This document shows, piece by piece, positions 1 through 8,658 of a stretch of 64,000 nucleotides of DNA. The DNA is from [Clostridium] aerotolerans DSM 5434. Lineage in GTDB: Bacteria > Bacillota > Clostridia > Lachnospirales > Lachnospiraceae. A program made the position numbers and the translations under genes. The stretch lies in contig NZ_JHWJ01000001.1 in the NCBI RefSeq assembly GCF_000687555.1, positions 186,001 to 250,000 on the forward strand, in the 5' to 3' direction. Position 1 is the first letter of the stretch. Every line of letters starts with the position of its first letter. The notes beneath the pieces were generated by a model. The model saw only the letters and a program-made list of their open reading frames with translations. It did no database searches and was not told the DNA's origin.

Positions 1-276
1 TCCAAGGCACTGTTCCACAAAATAAGGGTGAATTCCTAAGTGGAAGATATTACAGCTTTCCCCCGGAATCAGCGTGGCCTTATTCATGGGACTTACAAGG
101 CAGATATCACTGATAAAATACTGGGCTTCCTGCTCCGGCAGGCCAATGGTCAGCTTTCCGGATACCACATAAATGAAATCATAGGACTCATGCTGAAAGG
201 TAAGTGGTTCATGTATTTCCATGCTGTGGAAAAATATAATAGGAAGATTAGAAGGGAGATTTTGATACCAATTCAT
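1..276 (-). CDS. AraC-family regulator, N-terminal sensor domain (partial, runs off the window)
   Basis: Reading leftward from an ATG at 276, 92 codons stay open to the window edge. A strong AAGGAGG lies 7 bases before the ATG. The peptide starts MNWYQNLPSNLPIIFFHSME and contains a cupin-like beta pattern (YDFIYVVSGKLTIG, then a segment like the LVSP and LIPGE strands) typical of the ligand-binding half of AraC-type regulators. The start overlaps the last 29 bases of the upstream AraC/GH39 gene, so the two are probably translationally coupled. The DNA-binding half is outside the window, so the family call rests on the cupin pattern and the context. It could equally be a stand-alone cupin protein. 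Confidence 0.6.
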   Translation of the reverse strand, partial: MNWYQNLPSNLPIIFFHSMEIHEPLTFQHESYDFIYVVSGKLTIGLPEQEAQYFISDICLVSPMNKATLIPGESCNIFHLGIHPYFVEQCLG

Positions 277-2692
277 CTGTGGGCCTCCTTAAAATCGCTG
301 TTGGTGTGGTATGTAAGTCAAGGGTCACGAGCTTGACTTCCCGGCGTCTTAGACTGATGGGATAGTTAAGCTGTCCGCTGTGGTCCACCTCCAAGGTAGT
401 AAACTTTGGAAGCATGGCGGAATTTTGCTTTAAGACCGATATATTCTCCGGTCGTGATACGGTCAAAAGATTCATTTGCTTCCAGAGAAATAAAAGATTG
501 CTTCTGCTGTCCGATATAACATATTCCTTGACCAGATAAGTGCCTTCTGCGGCATCAGGAATCCTGATTTTCCAGTAATCCGGATCCGTTGAGATAAAAA
601 GGGCTCCATCTGTTTCGAAGTCTTCGATCTGGACATTTCTGCCGGTATAAGCGGGATTAATATGCTCATAGTGGAAAAATAAAAAGCGGAAGCAGGAATT
701 GGAGTCTGCGGTAAGCAGGAATTTCTTGTGGGCATATAACAGGTTTTTTCCCAGCATGGAAAACATGCGGTAAGCGTGGTAAGACGGCTTTGGAATCCCG
801 CTGTCTGTAAAGAGTCCCCACCCACCGAACAGCATGTCCATGGAATCAGAATGGCGAAGGGGAACATCAGACAGCATGTAATACCCCAGGGCTTCGATAT
901 CGAGTTCTAAAGACTGGGACAAGTTCTTTGCAAGAAATTCCGATTGAAAGCTGGAATCGTTAAGCAGGTTACGGGAGGAAATGTTAGAGTTGAACTCTGT
1001 AATCCAAAGGCCGCAGGCAGGGGATAAGCTCCTTCCTATTTCGCTGATTTCATGGATTCTTTTTATGGCAAGATCTTCATCCGGGGAAATGGAAGCGTCA
1101 GCACCGTCACTGGTCAGCGGATAAATATAAGCCGTCAGAAAATCAGGAACAGCAGACGCTGCCTGCATCATTTCGTACATTTTAATGAGAAGCGGAGGAT
1201 TGTTCCACTGATTAAAGCCCGGACCGCCTACCTGACATCCTGGGGCATAGGTCTTAATGATTTCTTTCAGCCGTTTAAAATACCGGATGTATTTTGGCAG
1301 AGGGAAAATCTCTGACAGCTCAATAAAGTCATAGATGGTATAGCTGATTTCAAAGCGCCAGGAATTTACGGACTCTTGCCCATAGCGGTTAATACAGGCC
1401 CGCATAAAGTTAGGAAGAATCTCTAAAAGCTGGTCAAAATAGGTAACTGTACTGCCAATCAGATTCTTTGCTATATTTTCTTTGGCAGAAAGCTGGATGC
1501 GAAAGAGCTTATTACTGAGCTCAAGAAATGGGAGCATCCGGTTTTCAATTATATTGTCTAAGATCTGAAAGATCTGATTGTATTCATAAATGGTTTTCCC
1601 ACTGATGGAATACTGGGAAACAAGATCAAAAAGTCTGCAGATTCTCCCGTATGTAAATCCGATTTCTCTCTGGGTATTCTTTAGCTGATCAAATATCTTA
1701 ACATTGGAAAAATCCTGAGCATATCCCAGATTAATGAGACGGTTCCAAAAGTCCGGAACCTGGTGACCTTTTCTGACCTCAGTTTCAATCACCTCATAAA
1801 TACGAACCGTTTTTTCCTTTGGCGGTGTTTGACCGCTCTTTATCTGTCTTAGATAAAGAAGACTGCTTTCAGAGGAAAGAGGCTTCATAAAAGGAGATAG
1901 AGAAAGAGGGGAATTGTTCCGTCTTTCTATGCCCTCCAAATCAATATACTCCTTAAGGCTGTCATGGCTTGTCAGTCCTACCTTTTCGCATATCTTAGAA
2001 GGCTCTAAATCCGTATATCTGTAGTAGAGAGCTCCCTGCCTGCACTGTACTTCTTTTAGATAATTCTGAAAGGTCTGATTAAAATACTTCTGAAACAGAC
2101 TGGACAGATATTGAGGCGTAATGGAAAAGAAAGCTGCTGTTTTAGACAGGCCGGGATTGTCCTTGTAATTTTCCTCTAAATAAGTGGTAACCCGCTCCAC
2201 TAAAAGCTCTTGTTTCGACCCCTCTTTTCCCTTGGACAGGGAAGGCGTACTTGTCATTACATAGGAATCTCTCGTTAAAATATCCAGAAGCTGTAAGGTA
2301 AGAGCTGACAGACGGTATTGGTTCATCGCCTGACCGCTTAAAGATACCTTTGCATAATCAACAAGAACAGGATGCATCAGCTCAGAGTCAGACAGGATAT
2401 GAATAGGTATGTCCAGCAGTGACTCTTTCAATAATGTATCCAGTATACATTCTGGACGAAGAGAAACTTTTAAAATCAAACATTCGTCTTTGGAAGTTAC
2501 GTTTATGGCACTGCCAGGCGCAAATATCAGGCAGTCTTTTGGGTTGCAGCAGATGGTGGGACATTCCAATATCATACTCCCCCGTAAGATTGTAATGAGA
2601 TCCAAACCATGAACCGGAAGCGTTTCTGTTTTGTTCAGGAGATAGAGATTGGCTGATTGAATAAAAGATTGAATTTCAGATATCGGATTCAT
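248..2692 (-). CDS. AraC-type regulator fused to a GH39-like (xylosidase-type) domain, probably catalytically dead
   Basis: About 814 residues. The first ~150 form an AraC-like sensor. Residues ~165-265 hold the double helix-turn-helix (SKTAAFFSITPQYLSSLFQK, then KICEKVGLTSHDSLKEYI). From ~300 onward there is a GH39 beta-xylosidase-like TIM barrel and C-terminal beta region. The GH39 nucleophile motif is kept (WITEFNS, Glu about 566). The acid/base motif, normally W-x-F-E-V-W-N-E-P, reads W-R-F-E-I-S-Y-T, so the catalytic Glu is Thr. I infer a carbohydrate-sensing regulator rather than an active enzyme. The start at 2692 has GGGAGGAG just upstream; an ATG 4 codons earlier has no ribosome site. 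It diverges from the glycoside operon at 2946, its likely target. Confidence 0.8.
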   Translation of the reverse strand: MNPISEIQSFIQSANLYLLNKTETLPVHGLDLITILRGSMILECPTICCNPKDCLIFAPGSAINVTSKDECLILKVSLRPECILDTLLKESLLDIPIHILSDSELMHPVLVDYAKVSLSGQAMNQYRLSALTLQLLDILTRDSYVMTSTPSLSKGKEGSKQELLVERVTTYLEENYKDNPGLSKTAAFFSITPQYLSSLFQKYFNQTFQNYLKEVQCRQGALYYRYTDLEPSKICEKVGLTSHDSLKEYIDLEGIERRNNSPLSLSPFMKPLSSESSLLYLRQIKSGQTPPKEKTVRIYEVIETEVRKGHQVPDFWNRLINLGYAQDFSNVKIFDQLKNTQREIGFTYGRICRLFDLVSQYSISGKTIYEYNQIFQILDNIIENRMLPFLELSNKLFRIQLSAKENIAKNLIGSTVTYFDQLLEILPNFMRACINRYGQESVNSWRFEISYTIYDFIELSEIFPLPKYIRYFKRLKEIIKTYAPGCQVGGPGFNQWNNPPLLIKMYEMMQAASAVPDFLTAYIYPLTSDGADASISPDEDLAIKRIHEISEIGRSLSPACGLWITEFNSNISSRNLLNDSSFQSEFLAKNLSQSLELDIEALGYYMLSDVPLRHSDSMDMLFGGWGLFTDSGIPKPSYHAYRMFSMLGKNLLYAHKKFLLTADSNSCFRFLFFHYEHINPAYTGRNVQIEDFETDGALFISTDPDYWKIRIPDAAEGTYLVKEYVISDSRSNLLFLWKQMNLLTVSRPENISVLKQNSAMLPKFTTLEVDHSGQLNYPISLRRREVKLVTLDLHTTPTAILRRPTDELVSKSPF

Positions 2693-2861
2693 AACTCCTC
2701 CCATAGATTACATTTTTTTCATTATATCACAGATATTAACTAATTGTGATGTTCTTTAATCTTAAAAAATAAATTAATGGCCAGTGAAAAACAAATGGTT
2801 AAAAAAGCACGGAAAAGAAGAGAAAAAAGCGGAATAGAGAAACGTTAGGAATGGCCTCCTT

Positions 2862-2870
2862 TGCTATAAT
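2862..2870 (+). promoter_or_regulatory. Candidate extended -10 promoter for the glycoside operon
   Basis: The string TGCTATAAT is an extended -10 (TGn plus TATAAT) about 75 bases before the first operon ATG. No good -35 sits 16-18 bases upstream, which suits an activator-dependent promoter next to a divergent AraC gene. The rest of the divergent gap is AT-rich, with no clear inverted repeat that I can see. Confidence 0.4.
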
Positions 2871-2945
2871 TAGAGCAAGAAATCGTAGGGGAACAGCTGG
2901 ATTTCAAATGCGCGCATGACACAAACAATGAAAAGGAGAATAGAA

Positions 2946-4313
2946 ATGGGGACTAAAAGCAGTAAGATAGGACCGATGGAGTACGCTACCTATGGCATGG
3001 GGAATTTTGCCTCCCAACTTTCCTGGACCATGGTAACGACTTACCTGGCAGTATTTTACACAGATGTTTTTGGATTAACCGCTGGTTCGGTAGCGGTTCT
3101 TTTTCTGATAGCAAAAGTATGGAGCGGAATAAGTGATCCCTTAATGGGCGCATTGATGGAGCGTACCCATACCAGATTCGGGCGGTTCAGGCCTTATATC
3201 GTCATAGGCGCACCTCTGCTTGTCTTGTTTACCGTATTGACCTTTACGGTACCGGGGTTTGGAGGGAAAGGAAAGCTTATTTATGCTTACATTACATACA
3301 TCGGTCTTGGCATGTCTTATACCATAGCTAATGTACCGTATCTGGCATTGCCGGCAGTTATGACAACTGACAGTAAGAAGATCAACCGCTTGAATACGGC
3401 TCAGATGATGGGGATGGTATTCGGGATGATATTGTTGAACCTCGTAACCCTGCCGTTAGTAAATCTATTGGGCGGTGGTGATATGGGCGCTGGTTATCAG
3501 AGAACAGCCAGTGTATTTGCATTAATCGCTCTTCCCATCTTCTGGATGTGCGCATGGAAATGTAAGGAAACAGTACAAGTGCATAAAGAAGATCAGGTTT
3601 CCTTAAAAGAGTCAGCAAAGCTGATTGTGAAGAACAAAAACTTAATTCTGATTGTGATCTATACCATTTTGAATATGGCTGGCATGCTTGGCCGAATCGG
3701 AGTGGCGGTTTATTTCTATTTATATGTGGTAAGAAATTATACTTTTATCACCATCTTTATGATGATGCAGATGCTGGTGGGCGCACTCATCATGCCATTT
3801 TCTCCTAAGGTCATGGAGCGCTTCGGGAAAAAGAAAACCATTTATTTCTCTGGTCTCATCCAGACAGTGGGTCTTCTTATGATGGTATTTGGTCCCTATA
3901 TGAACATTCCCTATCTGTTCTTATGCCACATTGTATATGGTCTGGGATATATTGCCGGTCCTTGCGGATCGTGCATGATCGTTGATGCAGTTGACGATTC
4001 AGATTTAAAAACAGGAGTCAGAACCGATGGTACTGCATTTTCTTTAAATGGATTAGGCGGATTGATCGGTACTGCCCTTGGAGGTGCTCTTGGAATTGCA
4101 ATTATTGGCTGGTATGGATACGTAGCCGGTGAAGAAATTACAGATCATGTGAAAACAGGTATTATCATTGCCACCAATGTTATGCCTGCAATTATATATG
4201 TGCTCTCCCTTATTCCCATTGCCTGCTACAGCTTAAAAGAGAGCGATATGACTGATATCAGAGAAAAGCTTCGGATTAGAAATGAACAAAGAGATTTAGA
4301 ACGATTGAAATAG
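2946..4313 (+). CDS. GPH-family sugar:cation symporter (MFS)
   Basis: A 455-residue membrane protein with about 12 hydrophobic segments. It opens GPMEYATYGMGNFASQLSW and carries the GPH-typical D-P-x-M-G-x-x-x-E-R-T segment (SDPLMGALMERTHTRFGRFR). It resembles the MelB/XylP/UidB group, which imports glycosides and oligosaccharides with Na+ or H+. The first in-frame ATG is at 2916, but AAAGGAG sits 7 bases before the ATG at 2946, which I take as the start. It is the first gene of the plus-strand operon and precedes a Gfo/Idh/MocA enzyme by 17 bases, so it probably imports the glycoside handled by the following enzymes. The substrate cannot be read from the sequence. Confidence 0.88.
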   Translation: MGTKSSKIGPMEYATYGMGNFASQLSWTMVTTYLAVFYTDVFGLTAGSVAVLFLIAKVWSGISDPLMGALMERTHTRFGRFRPYIVIGAPLLVLFTVLTFTVPGFGGKGKLIYAYITYIGLGMSYTIANVPYLALPAVMTTDSKKINRLNTAQMMGMVFGMILLNLVTLPLVNLLGGGDMGAGYQRTASVFALIALPIFWMCAWKCKETVQVHKEDQVSLKESAKLIVKNKNLILIVIYTILNMAGMLGRIGVAVYFYLYVVRNYTFITIFMMMQMLVGALIMPFSPKVMERFGKKKTIYFSGLIQTVGLLMMVFGPYMNIPYLFLCHIVYGLGYIAGPCGSCMIVDAVDDSDLKTGVRTDGTAFSLNGLGGLIGTALGGALGIAIIGWYGYVAGEEITDHVKTGIIIATNVMPAIIYVLSLIPIACYSLKESDMTDIREKLRIRNEQRDLERLK

Positions 4314-4330
4314 GAAAGGAAGAAACAAAT

Positions 4331-5434
4331 ATGAAGAAATTACGAATTGGTATCGTTGGCTGCGGTGGAATTGCAAATCAGAAGCATATGCCTTCTTTAA
4401 AAGCAAATGGAGAGTTAAACGAGATCGTTGCATTCTGCGATATCGTGGAAGAGAGGGCGGTAAAAGCGGCCAGAGAATACGGCACTCCTGATGCAAAGGT
4501 GTACACCAACTATATGGACCTGGTAAATGCTCCCGATGTGGATGTAGTTCATGTCTGCACACCCAATGTGGCTCATTGTCCCATAACCGTTGCTGCCTTT
4601 TCGGCTGGGAAGCATGTCATGTGCGAAAAACCAATGGCACATACCACAGAGGATGCTCTAAAAATGCTGGATGCCTGGAAGAAATCAGGAAAAAAATTCA
4701 CCATTGGCTATCAGAATCGTCTGCGGGACGATACCCAGACCCTTCATGGCTCCTGTGCAGCCAATGAGCTGGGAGAAATCTATTTTGCAAAAGCCCATGC
4801 TTTAAGAAGAAGAGCGGTACCAACCTGGGGAGTATTCCCGGATAAGTCACTCCAGGGCGGAGGCCCCCTGATTGATATTGGAACCCATGCTCTGGATATC
4901 ACCCTTTGGATGATTGATAACTATGAGCCATTATCTGTTTCCGGCCAGGTATATTATAAGCTGGGACGCCAGGCAGACGGACCGGACGGCAATGTATTTG
5001 GGCCATGGGACCCGGAAACTTTTGAGGTGGAGGATTCCGCGTTTGGATTTGTAAAGATGAAAAATGGAGCCACCATCTATCTGGAAGCATCCTGGGCACT
5101 GAATGTCTTAAAATCCATGGAGGCCTCCACCACCCTTTGCGGAACAAAAGGGGGCGCAGAGATTCATCACGGCGGAAGCTATCCAAAGGATGAGCTGATC
5201 TATAATACCGTGGAGCATAACATGCTCATGGAGAAAACCATTTCTCCTGCCGGAGTGGTGGATTTCTTTGAGGGAGGTGCCTCAGCAGAGGGAGTCAGGG
5301 AGCAGAAGCAGTGGCTGACTGCAATCTTAGAAGATAAGGATCCTCTTGTAAAACCAGAGCAGGCGTTTGTAGTGACTCAGATTTTGGAGGGCATCTATCA
5401 GTCTGCCGAAACCGGGAAGGAAGTTTTTTTCTAA
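4331..5434 (+). CDS. Gfo/Idh/MocA oxidoreductase (DgpA-like glycoside 3-dehydrogenase candidate)
   Basis: 367 residues. The N-terminal Rossmann fold begins IGIVGCGGIANQKHMPSL (GxGxxA). VHVCTPNVAHCPITVAAFSAGKHVMCEKPMA carries the conserved E-K-P catalytic-lysine motif, and DIGTHALDITLWM the D-x-x-x-H motif. The family uses NAD(P) on sugars. With a CGD-beta-like protein and a TIM-barrel protein directly downstream, the trio matches dgpA/dgpB/dgpC of gut C-glycoside metabolism, where the dehydrogenase makes the 3-oxo-glycoside. That role is inferred from context; other sugar dehydrogenations are possible. AGGAAAGGA precedes the ATG. Confidence 0.85.
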   Translation: MKKLRIGIVGCGGIANQKHMPSLKANGELNEIVAFCDIVEERAVKAAREYGTPDAKVYTNYMDLVNAPDVDVVHVCTPNVAHCPITVAAFSAGKHVMCEKPMAHTTEDALKMLDAWKKSGKKFTIGYQNRLRDDTQTLHGSCAANELGEIYFAKAHALRRRAVPTWGVFPDKSLQGGGPLIDIGTHALDITLWMIDNYEPLSVSGQVYYKLGRQADGPDGNVFGPWDPETFEVEDSAFGFVKMKNGATIYLEASWALNVLKSMEASTTLCGTKGGAEIHHGGSYPKDELIYNTVEHNMLMEKTISPAGVVDFFEGGASAEGVREQKQWLTAILEDKDPLVKPEQAFVVTQILEGIYQSAETGKEVFF

Positions 5435-5463
5435 ACTAAAATAGGAAAAGGAGCTTAATCATT

Positions 5464-5850
5464 ATGTTTCCAAAACAGATGTTCCATCCTCATGGTTTTA
5501 AGAACATTGAGGAAGACGGCAGGATTACAGGGTTCTGCTTTGAAATGAAGATTCAGTATTACAGGGGAATCACCCTTTCCATTTTACGAAATATAGAGGT
5601 CGTTGTTGATGGCGCAGAGTATCCCAGAGAATCCATACGGTTTACCGTGAATGGAGAGACCTTTACCCTGGATGAGATGAGAACTGTCATAAGCAACCGC
5701 TGGCTGTTTGGTCAGTATGGAACGGTCACAGTTCTGACAGAGGGAGGGCTTACCCCTGGCAGCCATCATATAACATGTACCCAGACAATCGCACCTTCCT
5801 ACATGCCGCATATTCTGGTTCATGCAGGGGAGTATGATTTTGAACTTTGA
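5464..5850 (+). CDS. C-glycoside deglycosidase beta-subunit-like protein (DUF6379/CGDB family)
   Basis: A 128-residue all-beta protein. Its opening MFPKQMFHPHGFKNIEEDGR, the centre IRFTVNGETFTLDEM and the end HILVHAGEYDFEL resemble the small beta subunit (DgpB/CarC type) of C-glycoside deglycosidases. In that family the beta subunit packs on the metal-dependent TIM-barrel alpha subunit, which cleaves 3-oxo-C-glycosides. The presumed alpha subunit follows 17 bases later. AAAGGAG precedes the ATG. The family assignment is from memory of the sequence pattern. Its presence between a Gfo/Idh/MocA gene and a TIM-barrel gene is strong support. Confidence 0.75.
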   Translation: MFPKQMFHPHGFKNIEEDGRITGFCFEMKIQYYRGITLSILRNIEVVVDGAEYPRESIRFTVNGETFTLDEMRTVISNRWLFGQYGTVTVLTEGGLTPGSHHITCTQTIAPSYMPHILVHAGEYDFEL

Positions 5851-5867
5851 GAAGGGAAGGTATTGTG

Positions 5868-6920
5868 ATGGATAACAAAATAAAAAGAAGTGTGTCCCTG
5901 TATAGCTACCAGCAGGAATATTACGAAGGAAAGCTTGATCTGGAGGGCTGTATCCGTGAAACAGCAAAAACAGGAGCCACAGGCATTGAACTGCTGGCAG
6001 AACAAATGGTAGATGATTTTCCGGTAATCACCCCGGAATTTAAAGAAACGTGGTTTGGCTGGATGAAAAAGTATGGAACAGAACCCACCTGCTACGATGC
6101 GTTTCTGGAAAACCGAATCTATGACAACCGCGTCTGTACCTTGCGGGAGCAGATTCATATGATGAAGCGGGATATAGAAAACGCCAGTCAGCTGGGCTTT
6201 CAGACCTTAAGAACTCTGGTTTCCACTCCCATGGATGTGATTGAAGGGAGTATCCCGTTTGCAGAAGAAAAGAATATTAAAATCTGCATTGAGGTCCATT
6301 CTCCGTTCTCCCTTAATTCTGGCTGGGCTGACGGCTATATGGAAATGATACATAAGACCGGAACAAAGCATTTTGGTTTTATGCCTGATTTTGGAATATT
6401 CTGCCGCCAGATTCCAGATATACTGACGGCTCAGGCTGTTCGGAATGGCTGCAGAGAAGAAGTGATTAAAATCGTGGAGGATGCCTTCCAGGAGCGTGTA
6501 AGCAAAGGCTTTATGAAGATTAAATATGATTTAAATCTGGGAAGAGCCCACGGAGAATATATGAAAGCCAATGGATATCCAAAACTGATGGAGGCACTGG
6601 ATAAGATTCATGCCACACCAGCGGAACTGGCCTATGCAGGTTCCACCTTTGACTATACCTGGTGCGATCCGAAAGACATTATTGATAACATCCAGTATAT
6701 CTACCATACCCATGCTAAGTTCTATCACATGAATGAAGCTTATGAAGAGACCTCTATTCCCATAAAGGAAGTGGTCGAGGCTTATAAAAAAGCTGGATAT
6801 AACGGTTATCTTTCTTCTGAATACGAAGGGAACCGGATGTTAAATGATGCCCTGGAGGTTGACAGCATAGAACAGGTAAGGCGTCAGCAGGAGGCACTGA
6901 GAAGAGCCATAGAGGAATAG
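5868..6920 (+). CDS. Sugar phosphate isomerase/epimerase-type TIM barrel (DgpC-like deglycosidase alpha-subunit candidate)
   Basis: 350 residues from the ATG at 5868, which has AAGGGAAGG 7 bases upstream; a TTG 7 codons earlier is also open. This is an AP-endonuclease-2/xylose-isomerase-like TIM barrel. Likely metal ligands are Glu in ICIEVHSPF, Asp in FMPDFGIF, His in YHTHAKFYHMNE and Glu in YLSSEYEGNR. In C-glycoside deglycosidases this fold holds the divalent metal and removes the C-2 proton from the 3-oxo sugar, releasing the aglycone and an unsaturated keto-sugar. The adjacent beta-subunit-like gene supports that role. A sugar isomerase is the alternative. Confidence 0.78.
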   Translation: MDNKIKRSVSLYSYQQEYYEGKLDLEGCIRETAKTGATGIELLAEQMVDDFPVITPEFKETWFGWMKKYGTEPTCYDAFLENRIYDNRVCTLREQIHMMKRDIENASQLGFQTLRTLVSTPMDVIEGSIPFAEEKNIKICIEVHSPFSLNSGWADGYMEMIHKTGTKHFGFMPDFGIFCRQIPDILTAQAVRNGCREEVIKIVEDAFQERVSKGFMKIKYDLNLGRAHGEYMKANGYPKLMEALDKIHATPAELAYAGSTFDYTWCDPKDIIDNIQYIYHTHAKFYHMNEAYEETSIPIKEVVEAYKKAGYNGYLSSEYEGNRMLNDALEVDSIEQVRRQQEALRRAIEE

Positions 6921-6922
6921 GG

Positions 6923-7027
6923 ATGAAACGTACCGGAGGAATCAAAGTGTATCAGTACTTTGGTTTTGCCGGTACTTTTATCTTAATGGTATCAATGAGA
7001 GAAAATATTAATAAAAATTTAAAATGA
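6923..7027 (+). CDS. Possible 34-residue membrane peptide
   Basis: A short frame begins 2 bases after the previous stop, with GAGG 7 bases upstream. It encodes a basic start (MKRTGGIK), a hydrophobic stretch (YQYFGFAGTFILMVSM) and a polar lysine/asparagine tail. It would be a single-span peptide. A 7-bp inverted repeat (GTACCGG / CCGGTAC at 6930-6936 and 6969-6975) lies inside it, so the region may instead be a structured intercistronic RNA. The remaining 155 bases to the next gene are AT-rich, and I see nothing firm there. Confidence 0.3.
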   Translation: MKRTGGIKVYQYFGFAGTFILMVSMRENINKNLK

Positions 7028-7182
7028 TGAATGTTATGTTTTTGGATTAATTTGAATAAATCAAATGGATTAAAAATACATGGATATTATTCGTTATAAA
7101 TGTGAAAATGCCGAGAAGGTTTTTAAATAGAATTATATAATTATACTTGTCAAACGGATTGTTCGGAAAGGAAGTTACATAT

Positions 7183-8658
7183 ATGAAAGAGTATGAAGCA
7201 CAGGTTGGAGTCATTGCGGCAGGCCCTTCCGGACTGGCGGCGGCTGTTCAGGCGGCCCAGTTGGGAGCAAGCGTGGTGGTGCTTGAAAAGTCAGCCGCAG
7301 TCGGCGGCGCTGCCAATATGGGAATGGGTCCTTTGGGAATCGGGACCCCATATCAGAAAAGACAGATGATTGATATCAGTGTAGAAAAAGCGTTTAACAT
7401 GTTTATGGATTACACCCATTACAACGTGGATGCCAGACTGGTAAAGCGGTATTTTGCCCAGTCTGGAGAGACCATACAGTGGCTTGAGGATATGGGCGTA
7501 GAGTTTGAGGGCGCGTTCCGGTATTTTCCTCAGTCAGAAGCTACCTGGCACATCGTAAAGACAGATACGGGAATCGGGCCAAGGGCAGCTTCCTTTATGA
7601 ATCGTGCCATGTATGAAAAGGCGCTGGAGCTTGGGGTAACAATACTGCTGGAGCATTCTGCCAGGAAAATTATAAAGGAACATGGTAAGGTAACAGGGAT
7701 CATAGGAACGGCTCCTGACGGGCAGGAAGTAAGAGTCAGCTGCCATACAGCAATTATCTGTACCGGAGGAGCCGGGGCCAATAAGGATATGATTAAGGAG
7801 TTTACTGGTCTGGAGCATGGAAAGGACGTTTTTCATTTTGCCATACCCGGATTAATGGGGGATGGACTTAGAATGGCCTGGGAGGCAGGAGCTGACCAGA
7901 CCCAGATGAGAATAGAGATGGCCAGTGATCTGGGTGGGGGAGAGCCCACGACCGGAGGGGTCACCAATATTATGAAGCAGCCTAATCTGCTGGTGAATAC
8001 CTTTGGTAAAAGGGTCATGAATGAGGATTATATGCAGAACACCACTTACCTGTCCAATGTAGCAAATCATCAAAAGAATAAGGTCTGCTTTTCCATTGTA
8101 GACAGCTCCATCGTGAATTACTACGTCAGCCATGGGGTAGACGTGACAAGTCTGGTTACTCCAAATCCCGATGTATCAGATTTTTATGAAGGAATAGAGA
8201 TGCTTAAGAAGAATGGAAGCAAGCATTATTTTGTAGCGGATACCATAGAGGAGCTGGCACAAAAAGCAGGGATTGATGAAGATAATTTAAAGGAGACCAT
8301 TGATAATTATAACTACTTCTGTGACAGCAGGGATCTTGAATTTTATAAAGATCCAAAGTATCTAAGACCTCTGTTTAAAGCTCCTTATTATGCGGCAGCC
8401 ATACATCCTGGCGGCTATGGGACCGTAGGAGGCATTCGGATCAACGAAAACTGCGAAGCCTGCGATAAGGAGTATCAGCCAGTGCCTGGACTTTACTGTG
8501 CCGGTGCAGATTCCTGTAATATTTACGATGACAGCTATATGTTTCTATTGCCTGGAAATTCCATGGGCTATGCGGTAAATACAGGACGCATTGCAGCCCT
8601 CAGTGCGGTGGAATACATAAGAAAAGAAGGTAAGAATGGGAGGGTATTATGCCAGTAA
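7183..8658 (+). CDS. FAD-dependent reductase/dehydrogenase of the fumarate reductase flavoprotein family
   Basis: 491 residues. The N-terminal FAD Rossmann motif reads VIAAGPSGLAAAVQAAQLGA, with Ala replacing the usual first Gly of GxGxxG. GGAANMGMGPLGIG and the C-terminal YAAAIHPGGYGTVGGIRINE and YCAGADSCNIYDDSYMFLLPGNSMGYAVNTGRIAA segments are typical of FAD_binding_2 enzymes (fumarate/urocanate reductases, ketosteroid dehydrogenases). The start at 7183 follows GGAAAGGAAG. Its stop overlaps the next ATG by 10 bases, so it is coupled to the iron-sulfur genes, which I infer feed it electrons. A plausible substrate is an enone made by the deglycosidase. It lacks a secretion signal and heme motifs. 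Confidence 0.82.
   Translation: MKEYEAQVGVIAAGPSGLAAAVQAAQLGASVVVLEKSAAVGGAANMGMGPLGIGTPYQKRQMIDISVEKAFNMFMDYTHYNVDARLVKRYFAQSGETIQWLEDMGVEFEGAFRYFPQSEATWHIVKTDTGIGPRAASFMNRAMYEKALELGVTILLEHSARKIIKEHGKVTGIIGTAPDGQEVRVSCHTAIICTGGAGANKDMIKEFTGLEHGKDVFHFAIPGLMGDGLRMAWEAGADQTQMRIEMASDLGGGEPTTGGVTNIMKQPNLLVNTFGKRVMNEDYMQNTTYLSNVANHQKNKVCFSIVDSSIVNYYVSHGVDVTSLVTPNPDVSDFYEGIEMLKKNGSKHYFVADTIEELAQKAGIDEDNLKETIDNYNYFCDSRDLEFYKDPKYLRPLFKAPYYAAAIHPGGYGTVGGIRINENCEACDKEYQPVPGLYCAGADSCNIYDDSYMFLLPGNSMGYAVNTGRIAALSAVEYIRKEGKNGRVLCQ

Noticed and set aside
2916-2945. The earlier ATG as start of the sugar symporter.
   Set aside because: The added residues include the ribosome binding site for the ATG at 2946 and do not resemble the family N-terminus.
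7534-7836. Long antisense frames inside the FAD reductase gene (and similar frames elsewhere).
   Set aside because: No ribosome sites or family similarity; they mirror codon use of the real gene on the other strand.
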